A stretch of 64,000 nucleotides of DNA from Nocardiopsis terrae (GCF_014651695.1 NZ_BMXJ01000001.1:536944-600943); one strand, 5' to 3'. Shown: positions 18,744 to 26,933, numbered from the stretch's first letter. Numbers and translations are program-made. The notes: a model not told the origin generated them from the letters alone.

Positions 18744-18788
18744 GGCCAGGTCGTTCAAGGTTTTTCGAACACCTGGCCGTTTGTTTTT
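18744..18788 (+). terminator. Terminator following the tRNA gene, supplied by the element
   Basis: GGCCAGGT (18744-18751) pairs with ACCTGGCC (18771-18778), with an inner GTTC/GAAC pair, followed by the T-rich run GTTTGTTTTT. It lies inside the element, so it replaces the tRNA's original downstream terminator. Confidence 0.8.
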
Positions 18789-18811
18789 CCCGGGGTGTGA
18801 GCGGGTCGCCG

Positions 18812-18829
18812 TGCCACACACGTGCCACA
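18812..18829. repeat. Candidate integrase/excisionase arm-type site, left copy
   Basis: The 18-bp TGCCACACACGTGCCACA is identical to 30870-30887, the only other copy I noticed, and lies in the same orientation near the opposite end. It contains two TGCCACA units 11 bp apart, one helical turn. Position and structure fit attP arm sites. Confidence 0.6.
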
Positions 18830-18849
18830 GGCGTCGGAGCGGGTGAGGG

Positions 18850-20004
18850 TCAGCGACGGGTCTCCTCGGAGGGCGGATCGTCGCCTTCTGGGTCCCGTTT
18901 GTTGTCCCTCAGTTCCTCGGCGGCCCTCTCCCCCAGCCGGTCCGCGATCTCGCGTTCGCGTTCGTCCCGTGCGTGGAGGTAGATCATCGCGGCCCGCGTG
19001 CTGGAGTGGCCCATCCGCCGCATGAGTTCGCGCACGGAAGCCCCGGCCTCAGCCGCGTAGGTGTTCCCGGTGTGCCGGAGGTCATGGAGGTGGACGTCCT
19101 CCAGGCCCACGGCAGCGCAGGCGTCCGCCCAGTACTTCGAGAAATTGCCCCGCCGGAGCTGGTTGCCGCGCACCCCCACGAACACGAACCCGTTCGGCCC
19201 CGGGGCGGCGAACTCGTCCAGGTGGCGTCGCAGGTCCGGAACGATCAGCTCCGGGAGTGAGACGGTCCGGTATCCCGCCTTGGACTTGGGCTTGCCCTTG
19301 TACAGCCCGCCCACGTCCGAGACGGTCTCGCGTACCCGCACCGTTCGAGCGTCCAAGTCCAGGTGCCGACGGCGCAGACCAGCCAGCTCGCCCCACCGCA
19401 TACTGCCGAACGTCGCCAGCAACACCAGGGACCGGTACCGCGGCTTGATGGCGTCCGCCAGTTCGAAGACCTCGGAGACCGACAGCACCGGGCGTTCCTC
19501 GGTGTCCTCCAGCCCCGCACCGTCGATCTGGCAGGGGTTCTCGCGGATCAGCCGGTCCTTGACGGCGGTGTTGAGCACGGCCCGCATGAGCCGGTACGCC
19601 TTGGGCACCTGGGCGCGGCCCGTCTTGCGTCGCAGCCGGGAGGAGCGCCACCGCCGGATGTCCGCCTCCTTGATCTCGCTCAGGAGTACGTTGCCGAACG
19701 TCGGCTCCAGGTGGAGGCGGAGCAGATCCTCATAGGTGCGCCGGGTCTTACGGGTCAGGTCCCGGTGTTCGATCCACTCAGCCGCGTACTCACCGAAGGG
19801 CAGCGCCCCGGCCTCAGGGTCGAACCAGTCCCCCTGAGCGATCTCCGCCTCTTTGAGCGTCAGCCAGCGCTGTGCCGCCTTCTTGGTCGCGAAGGTGGTC
19901 GGGGCCGGGCGCATACGCCCGTCAGGGCTGCGGTAGCGGACCTGGAAGCGCCCCGAGGACAGGGAACGGATGTTGCCGAAGGCCCTCTTCCTCTCGCCAG
20001 CCAT
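18850..20004 (-). CDS. int: AICE tyrosine recombinase (site-specific integrase)
   Basis: This 384-residue integrase carries out insertion and excision at the tRNA-Gly site. It has an N-terminal arm-binding domain (FGNIRSLSSGRFQVRYRSPDGR), a SAM-like core-binding domain (about residues 70-150) and a catalytic domain. Active-site residues visible are Arg in FGSMRWGELAG (about 207), His307 and Arg310 in HDLRHT, His333 in MGHSS and the nucleophile Tyr342 in RAAMIY. The start ATG 20004 overlaps the xis stop by one base (TGATG); a longer in-frame extension upstream is antisense-like and is rejected. The stop is 118 bp from attL, the usual arrangement. Confidence 0.95.
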   Translation of the reverse strand: MAGERKRAFGNIRSLSSGRFQVRYRSPDGRMRPAPTTFATKKAAQRWLTLKEAEIAQGDWFDPEAGALPFGEYAAEWIEHRDLTRKTRRTYEDLLRLHLEPTFGNVLLSEIKEADIRRWRSSRLRRKTGRAQVPKAYRLMRAVLNTAVKDRLIRENPCQIDGAGLEDTEERPVLSVSEVFELADAIKPRYRSLVLLATFGSMRWGELAGLRRRHLDLDARTVRVRETVSDVGGLYKGKPKSKAGYRTVSLPELIVPDLRRHLDEFAAPGPNGFVFVGVRGNQLRRGNFSKYWADACAAVGLEDVHLHDLRHTGNTYAAEAGASVRELMRRMGHSSTRAAMIYLHARDEREREIADRLGERAAEELRDNKRDPEGDDPPSEETRR

Positions 20005-20228
20005 CAGGCCGCCCTCCCCCGGCGCAGCCGGACCGGTTCGACGGTTCCGGCGGTGATGAACTCGTCCAGTGCCGATTCCGGGATGCGCACGTGGCGGCCG
20101 ACCTTGACGAAGGTGATGCGGCGTTCCTCGATCAGCCGCCGGGGGTAGCGGACGGAGGTGTTGAGAAGTTCGGCCGCCTGGTCCACGGTGAGCAGACGGC
20201 CGGTCGGACGGATCTTCTTGCTGGCCAT
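20004..20228 (-). CDS. xis: Excisionase (MerR-like helix-turn-helix, Xis)
   Basis: This 74-residue DNA-binding protein directs the integrase toward excision by bending the attachment arms. The winged helix-turn-helix reads LTVDQAAELLNTSVRYPRRLIEERRITFVKVGRHVRIPESALDEFI, the standard Xis layout of AICEs. It overlaps rep upstream and int downstream by one base each (TGATG), so the three are translated together. The basic tail RLRRGRAA is typical. Confidence 0.92.
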   Translation of the reverse strand: MASKKIRPTGRLLTVDQAAELLNTSVRYPRRLIEERRITFVKVGRHVRIPESALDEFITAGTVEPVRLRRGRAA

Positions 20229-21907
20229 CAGGCAGCCCTTTCCGTTGCCGAATGTTCGGGGGTTCGTGCGGCGGTGAGTTGGGCGCGGCGTTTGAGGGCT
20301 TCGCCCACGGCCCGGAGGAGGCGTTGTTCTCGGGGAGCCACGTCCGGATCGGTGGGGCGTGCGAGTTCCCAGGCGAAGTCACCGGAGTTGACCGAGGTCA
20401 GCACCGGAGGCCGGTGGGTGCCGTCGTCGCCCTGGTCCTCGCCTGTGGGGTCCACGCCCAGGGTGTCCAGGACCCAGGCCAGCCGGTCCGCCTTGTGATC
20501 GGCCAGGGTCTTGCCGGACCACTTACGGGAGACCAGCACGCGACGGCCCGCGTAGCCGAGGTGTTCGCGTCGGTGGGCTTTGGAGCGGCAGAACCCCGGA
20601 CGCTGACCGGCTTTGGCGTCCTGGGGTTGGATGCCGTAGCGCAGCCAGTTCGAGCACCGAGGAGAGCACGGCTCGTACCGGAGGGTTTCCATGAGCCGGT
20701 CCACGTGCTGTTCCTGCCGAGTCGTCTCGGCCGCGTGGCAGTCCGCGATGTCCTTGGTCAGGTACTTGGCCAGGTAGCGCACGCACCGGGCGGCGTCCTC
20801 GGTCCCGGCCACGACCCCCTTGGCGTCCACCTGCTTTCCGAAGCGGACCACGTGGAACGGTTCCGGATCAGGATCAGCGTCGAGTTCGTCCAGCGCTTCG
20901 TCCCAGGTCGGGAGGACCTCCCCCGTGGTGGGGTCAAGGTAGGTAGCGGCGTCGGCGTCCCACACCGGTAGGTGTTCGCCCTCGAAGACGACCGTGTCAG
21001 CCGAAGGCCACCACACCTGGTGGTAGGTCGCAGCGGCGATCTGACGCAGCTCCGAGCGCGGGAGGGTGCCGCGTGTGGCCATATGCAGGTGTGGAGCCAG
21101 GCGCCGTTGGGGTTCCACGGAGGCGAAGTACTGCACGTCGAATCCGGCCACCCGACGCAGGTTCTGCACGAACCGGTCGATGAGCTTGGAGAAGTGCAGG
21201 GTGTCCCGAGCTGCCCGACGGTAGTCGTAGGTCGAGAAGTCGACGGGGGTCCCGTCCGAGCGCACCCGCCCGTACGAATCGAGCGTGAGGGTCAGGAACA
21301 GGGAGGGTCGGAACACCTTCCCCGAGCCAGGGTCAGTGAAAGCCCGACCGACCGTCTTCCTCGTCATCGGACGCTTGGGCAGATCCGGAACGTCCTGACG
21401 CCTCTTGGTCGAGCGCACCCGACGCGGCCCCGAGCCGGAAGAGGTGGAGCGGGTGACTGATCCCCGCAGCCCAGAGGCAGTGATCTCCTCGTCCAAGTCC
21501 GCGATCGCAGCGTCCAGTGCGGCGAGTTGCTCGGGTCCAGCGGCTCCGGTCGCGGCCAAGCGGTCGCGTTCGGCGGTGACCATGGCCCGCTGTTGTACCC
21601 ACTGCTGTTGCTGCTGTGTGGGCGGATCGGGTTCCACGACGGGTTCGGTGGCCAGGTGCCAGCCCTCTTCGCACTGGGAGCGCCGAAGGGACCGTTTCCT
21701 CTTTGCGCAGGCCGGGCAGCGGGATTCGAGTGTGGACCCGCACGGGACGTCGATCACCTCGGTGGCACCGGTCGTGATGTTCGTACGTCGAAGGGAGACC
21801 GGCCGGATGCACACACCGTGGTCAGTGGCGACCTGTTCGGCCACTTCCCGGGCCAGGGGTTGCGCGAGTCGTTCGGCCCGGGTGGACTTACCGGTAGGAG
21901 TCGGCAT
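20228..21907 (-). CDS. AICE replication initiator protein (RepSA-like, HUH family)
   Basis: This 559-residue initiator probably nicks the double-strand origin to start rolling-circle replication of the excised circle. A cysteine cluster near residues 45-75 (CRPACAKRKRSLRRSQC-like spacing) suggests a zinc-binding start. The HUH metal motif is APHLHMATRG. The catalytic tyrosine region reads RYLAKYLTKDIAD. The start ATG 21907 (MPTPTGKSTRAERLAQ) follows a GGTGG-rich ribosome site. A truncated relative of exactly this N-terminus is found outside the element at 31518-31646. Confidence 0.9.
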   Translation of the reverse strand: MPTPTGKSTRAERLAQPLAREVAEQVATDHGVCIRPVSLRRTNITTGATEVIDVPCGSTLESRCPACAKRKRSLRRSQCEEGWHLATEPVVEPDPPTQQQQQWVQQRAMVTAERDRLAATGAAGPEQLAALDAAIADLDEEITASGLRGSVTRSTSSGSGPRRVRSTKRRQDVPDLPKRPMTRKTVGRAFTDPGSGKVFRPSLFLTLTLDSYGRVRSDGTPVDFSTYDYRRAARDTLHFSKLIDRFVQNLRRVAGFDVQYFASVEPQRRLAPHLHMATRGTLPRSELRQIAAATYHQVWWPSADTVVFEGEHLPVWDADAATYLDPTTGEVLPTWDEALDELDADPDPEPFHVVRFGKQVDAKGVVAGTEDAARCVRYLAKYLTKDIADCHAAETTRQEQHVDRLMETLRYEPCSPRCSNWLRYGIQPQDAKAGQRPGFCRSKAHRREHLGYAGRRVLVSRKWSGKTLADHKADRLAWVLDTLGVDPTGEDQGDDGTHRPPVLTSVNSGDFAWELARPTDPDVAPREQRLLRAVGEALKRRAQLTAARTPEHSATERAA

Positions 21908-21936
21908 CAACCCACCACCTGGAAGGCACGAAAGCC

Positions 21937-22152
21937 TTGTCTATGGACGAACGACGCCGCTTTCGGCTCATACTCTTGTGCATGCTGCCCCCGATGCTGC
22001 TCATACAGCTTGTCGACTTCCCGGCAAACTGGATCGGAGCCGCCCTGTGGTGGGCTTTGATATTGGCGTGGGCCGAGTGGTATCGGCGTAGGAAGGCACG
22101 GGCCAACACCCATCAGGCCACCTCCGAATCGGAGGACGAAGCCGCGCCGTAG
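21937..22152 (+). CDS. Small two-helix membrane protein, divergent to rep
   Basis: A 71-residue protein has two hydrophobic helices (LILLCMLPPMLLIQLV and IGAALWWALILAWAEWY), a basic RRRKAR turn and an acidic polar tail. The start is TTG 21937, 10 nt after GGAAGG; ATG 21943 is the alternative. It is read opposite to the surrounding genes, 29 bp from the rep start, and its 3' end overlaps the translocase gene by 40 bp. Similar small proteins sit beside the rep remnant outside attR (31685, 32021), so the family travels with this rep type. Spread or entry-exclusion proteins of AICEs are similarly small, but the role here is unproven. Confidence 0.65.
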   Translation: MSMDERRRFRLILLCMLPPMLLIQLVDFPANWIGAALWWALILAWAEWYRRRKARANTHQATSESEDEAAP

Positions 22153-23543
22153 ATGTCGGTCATGGTGGTGATGTCCTCGTCCGAGACGAACGCGGCCCGT
22201 ACCCGGACCGGGGCCGGGGAGGTTTCCAGGCGTACATAGGCCACCCCGGGAAGGGTGGGGTCGATCAGGTGCGCCTCAGCACCGCGTTCTCTGGCTCCTT
22301 CCCCGAGGACCATGTCCACTTGGGAGGCCTCGTCCAGACGCAGGGCGATCTTGTCCGGGAACAGGTTGCGCAGGTTCATCACCTCTTTCCGGGGGTCCTG
22401 GAGAGCGGCCAGGACGCAGAAGCCGACCGAGCGTCCTTGTGAGGTCAGGGTGGCAATCGCGTTCTCCGACCTTTTCCGCACGTCCCGATCAGGGTGGTAG
22501 GCGGTGAGAAAGGCGACCTCGTCCAGGACCACCACCACGAACGGATCAGCCGTGGTCGGAGAGTGTGAACGCTGCTTGCCCGCGTAGCGTTCGGCGCGTT
22601 CCTGCATCTGGGCCACCGCGTGTTCGAGCAAGGCCACCGCGGATTCGCCGGTATCCGCGTAGCGGGCGAACAGGGAACGCCCGTAGGCGAGTTCCATGCG
22701 TTTGGGGTCGATCCCCCACACCTGCGCTGTCCCGTCCGCGATGGCGGGGAGCATGGCCCGCACCGCCGACCAGAGCACCGAGCCCTTGCCGGCCCCGGTC
22801 ACCCCGACCACGAGCACGTGGGTTCCGTGGAGACGCAGTTTCCACGGGGTCCCGTCCTCCCGCTTGCCCACCGACAGTGCGGCCAAGTCAACGTGGTGGG
22901 TCATCGGGAAGGCGTCGAGGGGTTCGGCCAAGGTGTCGTGTCGGAGGAACTCCAAGGTGATGTCACGCGGTCCGTTCACGGTGACGCGGCAGGAGGGTGC
23001 GGCGAACCCGTGCGCCAACTCCACCACCCGATGCTCGAAATCCGCCGGGGAAGTTCCAGCGACCGGGGAGACACGGACGTAGTCGGCCCGGGCGTTGCAG
23101 CGCACCGAGCGGATGCGGGGCAGGTAGCGGCGTTCCTGGTAGGACTCAGCCAACCCGGAGATGACCAACACGGGTTGCCAGTGACGGCGGTACACGGCCA
23201 GGTGCCGCCACCAGGCCAGCAGACGCCACGTGACGCAGTACCGGTAGGAGTGCGGCCAAGTGCGCCACCAGATGAGCGAGACCACAGCCAGCACCCCAGC
23301 GAGCGCGGCCAGTCCGGGCCAGGACAGGTACCACCAGCAGGCGGCGACAACCACGGTCGAGGTGACCATGACGGGGAAGCGGAACGGCAGCAACACCAGC
23401 AGCCGGACCAGTCGGTAGATCCAGGAGGCCAGGACGACGATGCCGGGGGTTTCCACAATCGGGGTCGTCCAGCGCACCCCTTGGGCCGGAGTGGGCAACG
23501 TCGGGGAGGACTGCGTGGCCCCTACCTTGGGTTGGCGCACCAT
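22113..23543 (-). CDS. FtsK/SpoIIIE-type DNA translocase (TraSA-like transfer protein)
   Basis: This 476-residue protein is the main conjugation ATPase: in AICEs a single hexameric FtsK-like pump moves double-stranded DNA between hyphae. N-terminal membrane helices lie at about residues 30-90 (IVVLASWIYRLVRLLVLLPF, then two more). Walker A is GVTGAGKGSVLW and Walker B FVVVVLDEVAFL. C-terminal sequences such as NLFPDKIALRLDEASQVDMVLG match the sensor region of the family. ATG 23543 shares one base with the preceding gene's stop (TGATG); GTG 23546 is an alternative. Confidence 0.93.
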   Translation of the reverse strand: MVRQPKVGATQSSPTLPTPAQGVRWTTPIVETPGIVVLASWIYRLVRLLVLLPFRFPVMVTSTVVVAACWWYLSWPGLAALAGVLAVVSLIWWRTWPHSYRYCVTWRLLAWWRHLAVYRRHWQPVLVISGLAESYQERRYLPRIRSVRCNARADYVRVSPVAGTSPADFEHRVVELAHGFAAPSCRVTVNGPRDITLEFLRHDTLAEPLDAFPMTHHVDLAALSVGKREDGTPWKLRLHGTHVLVVGVTGAGKGSVLWSAVRAMLPAIADGTAQVWGIDPKRMELAYGRSLFARYADTGESAVALLEHAVAQMQERAERYAGKQRSHSPTTADPFVVVVLDEVAFLTAYHPDRDVRKRSENAIATLTSQGRSVGFCVLAALQDPRKEVMNLRNLFPDKIALRLDEASQVDMVLGEGARERGAEAHLIDPTLPGVAYVRLETSPAPVRVRAAFVSDEDITTMTDIYGAASSSDSEVA

Positions 23544-23803
23544 CACCGACCACCGCCGTTCAGTGCCTCGTTGGCGGCGACCTCGGCCCAGAGCAGGTCG
23601 GAGTCAGCACGAGCACACGCGGCGAACCGGGCAGCGTCGGGGTTGCCGTCCCGCTCAGCGATAGCGGCGAAGATGCGGGACTTGAAGTCGAAGAACTCCG
23701 CCCGCTCCGCCTTGGTGGTGCGGGGCTTGTCGTACTCGGCCAGGAAGGCCCGGACCAACTGGGGGCCCGTCAACGTGGACAGGTCTTCGGGAATCTGGGA
23801 CAT
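23543..23803 (-). CDS. Small AICE protein of unknown function
   Basis: This is an 86-residue soluble, charged protein (LSTLTGPQLVRAFLAEYDKPRTTKAERAEFFDFKSRIFAAIAERDG) with no membrane segment. It is predicted to be largely helical. It lies between the Pra-like activator and the translocase, overlapping the latter by one base, so it belongs to the transfer operon. Proteins of this size at this position are common in AICEs but uncharacterised. Confidence 0.75.
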   Translation of the reverse strand: MSQIPEDLSTLTGPQLVRAFLAEYDKPRTTKAERAEFFDFKSRIFAAIAERDGNPDAARFAACARADSDLLWAEVAANEALNGGGR

Positions 23804-23898
23804 ACTGGGGGCACCTCTTCTGAGATTTCGCAGTCCAGCGGGGGTTTAGGGGCGGCTAGGTGTTGGAGCACCAGGCCGCCCCGCTTACATGTCGGGGG

Positions 23899-24306
23899 TC
23901 AGGCGGCGTCCTTCGCAGCCGGAGCACGACGACCACCAGCACCGCCGGGAGCCTTCACGCCACGGGCCCGCAGCGAGTACGCCACCCGAGGGCGACGGCC
24001 GTTGTCGTCGACGTAGGGCATGACCGCCATTGCCTCAAACTCGATCGGGCGAAACGGCAGCCCCGGCACCTCGTCCGGCAGGGTCGGGCACACCTCGGCG
24101 GCGACCTTGACCTTCACCGACTTAGCCTTACCGCGCGCTTCGGGATCGGCGTCGATCACGTCCACCGCCCACAGCGGCAACCCCGTGTCCTTGTCCAACT
24201 GGGGGCGCTTGGTCTCGAAATCGGTGATCGCCTCCACCCCCAACGCGAACGCACCGTGCGGGAACACCGTGCCGAACGCCACCGGCAACGCACCCTGAAT
24301 AGCCAT
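23899..24306 (-). CDS. pra: Replication, integration and excision activator (Pra-like)
   Basis: This 135-residue protein matches the AICE family whose pSAM2 member, Pra, switches on the int-xis-rep operon and so triggers excision and transfer. The typical N-terminus is MAIQGALPVAFGTVFPHGAF, followed by KDTGLPLWAVDVIDADPEARGKAKSVKVKV and PFRPIEFEAMAVMPYV. The basic C-terminal tail RGVKAPGGAGGRRAPAAK could contact DNA. ATG 24306 lies 8 nt after GAGGA; an upstream in-frame methionine is not preceded by such a site. A perfect palindrome about 80-100 bp upstream probably controls it. Confidence 0.82.
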   Translation of the reverse strand: MAIQGALPVAFGTVFPHGAFALGVEAITDFETKRPQLDKDTGLPLWAVDVIDADPEARGKAKSVKVKVAAEVCPTLPDEVPGLPFRPIEFEAMAVMPYVDDNGRRPRVAYSLRARGVKAPGGAGGRRAPAAKDAA

Positions 24307-24385
24307 GGAATGAGTCCTCTTTTCGTTGTCCGTGCTGTTCATGACCCTCGTCACGATCGACGAGCGGTCGCCTCAACCGAAGATC

Positions 24386-24406
24386 GATACATGTATAGCA
24401 TGTATC
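24386..24406. promoter_or_regulatory. Palindromic operator upstream of the Pra-like gene
   Basis: GATACATG (24386-24393), spacer TATAG and CATGTATC (24399-24406) form a perfect dyad in an AT-rich island within otherwise GC-rich DNA. In pSAM2 the pra promoter is repressed by the GntR protein KorSA; the GntR protein at 26384-26869 is the natural candidate here. That link is inference. Confidence 0.65.
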
Positions 24407-24529
24407 TAAGTTGGCAACTAGTGGTAGCCGCACGCTCCTGTTCTTTGCTGTCGCATCCGCCGCCGCTCTCGGGCGGCGGCGAGGGTTCCACCATCCCTTG
24501 CAGGGCCGGGACGGGATCACTACATGGCT

Positions 24530-24557
24530 GGACGTGTTCAGGACGTCTCGATAATGT
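24530..24557 (+). promoter_or_regulatory. Promoter/operator of the first XRE-DUF5919 gene
   Basis: Two near-identical units GGACGTGT (24530-24537) and GGACGTCT (24541-24548) lie 11 bp apart. They overlap a TGGACG -35 (24529-24534), with TAATGT (24552-24557) as -10 at 17 bp spacing. The same arrangement recurs before the paralogue at 27777. Confidence 0.55.
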
Positions 24558-24595
24558 GAGCGCGTCCCCAGACATCCAGCGAACCCCCGAGGTAC

Positions 24596-25333
24596 ATGCC
24601 GAACGAGAGGTTGCGAGCCGCGCTGCTCCAGCGCGGGGCCACCCCGGCCGATCTGGCCGAGGAGATCGGCGTGGACGCCAAGAGCGTGGAACGCTGGATC
24701 ACCCAGGGGCGCACCCCCTACCGCCGTCACCGCTACGCGGCAGCGGCCTACCTCGGCGTGGAGGAGACCTACCTCTGGCCCAAGGCCCTGTCCCCCGAAC
24801 AGAGCAAGGCCGCCTCACAGAGCGAGATCGTGGAGATCTACCCGCACCGGTGGAGCGTGCCGAACGATCTGTGGCGGCGCATCTTCGAGAACGCCCAACA
24901 GGAGATCTCGATCCTGGTCTTCAGCGGATTCTTCCTGGCCGACGATCCGAGCATGATCAAGCTGCTGGCGGACAAGGCCAAGGCTGGAGTCCGCGTGCGC
25001 GTCCTGCTAGGAGACCCCGACAGCGAGGCGGTCGCCCAGCGCGGCCGGGACGAGGGTTTGAACGAGCTGTTCGCCGCGAAGATCCGCAACGTCATCGTGC
25101 TCTACCGGTCGTTGCGCCAGGTGGAGGGTACAGAGTTCCGTCTCCACGGGACGACGCTGTACAACTCGCTCTACCGCGCCGATGACCAGTTGATCGTCAA
25201 CACGCACGTCTACGGGGCGATGGCCTCGGAGGCCCCCGTCTTCCACCTGCGCAAGATCCCGGGTGGGACCCTGGTCGGCACCTATCTGGAGAGCTACGAG
25301 AAGGTCTGGACCGAGGCGACCCCACTCGACTGA
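24596..25333 (+). CDS. XRE-family regulator with C-terminal DUF5919 (PLD-like) domain, copy 1
   Basis: This 245-residue protein has an N-terminal helix-turn-helix (residues 1-65, LAEEIGVDAKSVERWITQGRTPYRRHRYAAAAYLGV). A C-terminal domain resembles a phospholipase-D-like fold (residues 80-240: ISILVFSGFFLADD, VRVRVLLGDPDSEAV, RLHGTTLYNSLYRADDQLIVNTHVYG). The HxK signature of active PLD enzymes is replaced by HGT, so a sensing role is more likely than catalysis. It is followed at 10 bp by the Nudix gene, probably one operon. A diverged paralogue lies at 27777-28511. Confidence 0.82.
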   Translation: MPNERLRAALLQRGATPADLAEEIGVDAKSVERWITQGRTPYRRHRYAAAAYLGVEETYLWPKALSPEQSKAASQSEIVEIYPHRWSVPNDLWRRIFENAQQEISILVFSGFFLADDPSMIKLLADKAKAGVRVRVLLGDPDSEAVAQRGRDEGLNELFAAKIRNVIVLYRSLRQVEGTEFRLHGTTLYNSLYRADDQLIVNTHVYGAMASEAPVFHLRKIPGGTLVGTYLESYEKVWTEATPLD

Positions 25334-25343
25334 GGAGAGGCAT

Positions 25344-25817
25344 ATGGGCAAGCGGATTGACTACTACGACGACCCCCAGGCCCCGACCGCGAACAGCCTC
25401 GTCCCATCGGTGAACGTGTTCGTGGTCAACCACCGCGACGAAGTGCTGATGATCCGCCGCACCGACAACGACAACTGGGCCGTGCCCGGGGGCGCGGTGG
25501 ACCTGGGCGAGTCCGTCCCCCAGGCCGCAGTTCGCGAAACGCTGGAAGAGACCGGGGTGACGTGCGAGATCACCGGGATCGTGGGCATCTACAGCGACCC
25601 GAAGCACATCATCTACTACACCAGCGACGGCGAGGCCCGACAGGAGTTCTCGCTGGTCTTCACCGCCCGACCGCTGGCGGGTGAGCCCACACCGAGCGAC
25701 GAGTCCAAGGAAGTCGTCTGGGCGCCCAAGGCCGACCTGTCCGGATACCGGATGGACCGGTCCATGCGCATGCGCGTGGACCAGTTTCTCAGCGGAGGCC
25801 CGACCCACATCGGTTGA
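25344..25817 (+). CDS. Nudix hydrolase-like protein, possible Pif transfer-immunity factor
   Basis: This 157-residue protein carries the full Nudix box GGAVDLGESVPQAAVRETLEETGV (residues about 50-73), which binds metal and cleaves nucleoside diphosphate linkages. GAGGAGAGG precedes the ATG at 25344. In pSAM2 a Nudix protein, Pif, blocks redundant transfer between cells that already carry the element, and Nudix genes occupy this place in related AICEs. Membership of the Nudix family is certain; the immunity role is inferred from context. Its 3' end faces the HD gene with only 4 bp between the stops. Confidence 0.85.
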   Translation: MGKRIDYYDDPQAPTANSLVPSVNVFVVNHRDEVLMIRRTDNDNWAVPGGAVDLGESVPQAAVRETLEETGVTCEITGIVGIYSDPKHIIYYTSDGEARQEFSLVFTARPLAGEPTPSDESKEVVWAPKADLSGYRMDRSMRMRVDQFLSGGPTHIG

Positions 25818-25821
25818 GCGG

Positions 25822-26373
25822 TCAGCCGGCCTCTGCCAGGCGGCGTTCCACTGCCCGCACTGACACCGTCAGCAGCGGTGAGGAGCGGGTGATGGAGCGG
25901 TGGACCAGGTCCTCAGGGGCGTAGCGCTCCAGGATCTCCGACAGGCGCCGTTCCACGGGCAGGTGTGTGCCGTCCGGACCGGTGGTCATGTCCGAGTAGG
26001 TGAGCGCGTCCAGCAGGTCATCCGGTGGAGCGTCGAACTCGTCCTTGAGCGGAGCGAGCAGGCCCCGTTCCTCGGCTTCCACCACGGCGCAGGAGTGGTA
26101 GGCCACCAGGGAGACCAGGGCTTCGTCAGCCTTCTGGACCTCGCGCAGGTAGCGGGCGCCGTCGAGGGGATGAAAGCCCGTGGTCGCCAGGTCCGGGGAG
26201 TACCCGATGTCGTGCAGCCAGGCGGAGGCTTCCACCAGGTCGGCATGTGCGCCGAGCACGCCTCTGAGGGACCGCGCCTGTTCGGCTACCCCCTGGGAGT
26301 GCGCCCAGCGTCGGGGAAGCGGCCGTTCGAGCAGTTCTCGCGCGAGATCCCGCGCCCAGTGAACATGTCCCAC
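25822..26373 (-). CDS. HD-domain phosphohydrolase-like protein
   Basis: This 183-residue protein has the HD metal-binding pattern: RRWAHSQGVAEQA, then ASAWLHDIGYSPD (the H-D pair), HPLDGARYL and YHSCAVVEAEERG. Such enzymes hydrolyse phosphate esters, often of nucleotides. GTG 26373 is chosen because it is the last start before the helix leading to the first metal ligand and lies 10 nt after the gntR stop, which suggests translational re-initiation. HD genes beside GntR genes are frequent in AICEs. The substrate is unknown. Confidence 0.8.
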   Translation of the reverse strand: MGHVHWARDLARELLERPLPRRWAHSQGVAEQARSLRGVLGAHADLVEASAWLHDIGYSPDLATTGFHPLDGARYLREVQKADEALVSLVAYHSCAVVEAEERGLLAPLKDEFDAPPDDLLDALTYSDMTTGPDGTHLPVERRLSEILERYAPEDLVHRSITRSSPLLTVSVRAVERRLAEAG

Positions 26374-26383
26374 ATGTGCCAGG

Positions 26384-26869
26384 CTAACCCGCGGTCGTTT
26401 CGGCCCCTTTGACGAACCGGCCCTTGCCGTGGACGGCGACGACGAGCCCGGTCCCCTCCAGTTCGGAGAGTGCTTGCCGGGCGGTCCCGCGCGACACCGA
26501 GTACTGGCGGACCAACGCGGCCTCACTGGGCAGGGCATCACCGGGAGCGAGGTCACCGCTGGTGATGCGCTCTCGCAGGTCAGCGGCGATGCGCCGGTAC
26601 TGGGCAGGCGGGGTTCCGTCCGCAGGCGCGCTCTCGCGTTCCTCAACGGTGCACACGACACGACCGGTCCCCGGAAGAGCCTTGATCAGCCGCTCCGTCT
26701 CCAGTTCGGCCAGGGCGCGGCGCACGGTGGTGCGGGAGACGCTGAACTCCTGGCGCAAGGCCGCCTCGGAGGGAAGCGCGTCACCCGGGGCGGGGTTCCC
26801 CGCAGTGATCCGCGAACGCAGAGCTTCCGCGATCTGGTGGTACGTCCCCCACGGGGTGCGCGGACTCAA
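26384..26869 (-). CDS. GntR-type regulator with two tandem winged-helix domains (KorSA-like candidate)
   Basis: This 161-residue protein consists of two successive GntR winged-helix domains and no ligand domain. Domain 1 (residues about 5-75) reads IAEALRSRITAGNPAPGDALPSEAALRQEFSVSRTTVRRALAEL. Domain 2 (about 87-155) reads IAADLRERITSGDLAPGDALPSEAALVRQYSVSRGTARQALSEL. The halves are clearly an internal duplication. It probably represses the pra promoter, as KorSA does in pSAM2. The start is TTG 26869, 7 nt after GGGAGG. Palindromes upstream at 26934-26956 suggest self-control. Confidence 0.85.
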   Translation of the reverse strand: MSPRTPWGTYHQIAEALRSRITAGNPAPGDALPSEAALRQEFSVSRTTVRRALAELETERLIKALPGTGRVVCTVEERESAPADGTPPAQYRRIAADLRERITSGDLAPGDALPSEAALVRQYSVSRGTARQALSELEGTGLVVAVHGKGRFVKGAETTAG

Positions 26870-26933
26870 GCGAGTGCCTCCCAGGCAGGTACGAGGAACA
26901 GCAGTGTCTTGTGAAAGCTACTTTTGAAACTGG

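Noticed and set aside
20005..20382. Upstream extension of the integrase
   Set aside because: It overlaps the whole excisionase gene and shows no integrase sequence; ATG 20004 is coupled to the xis stop.
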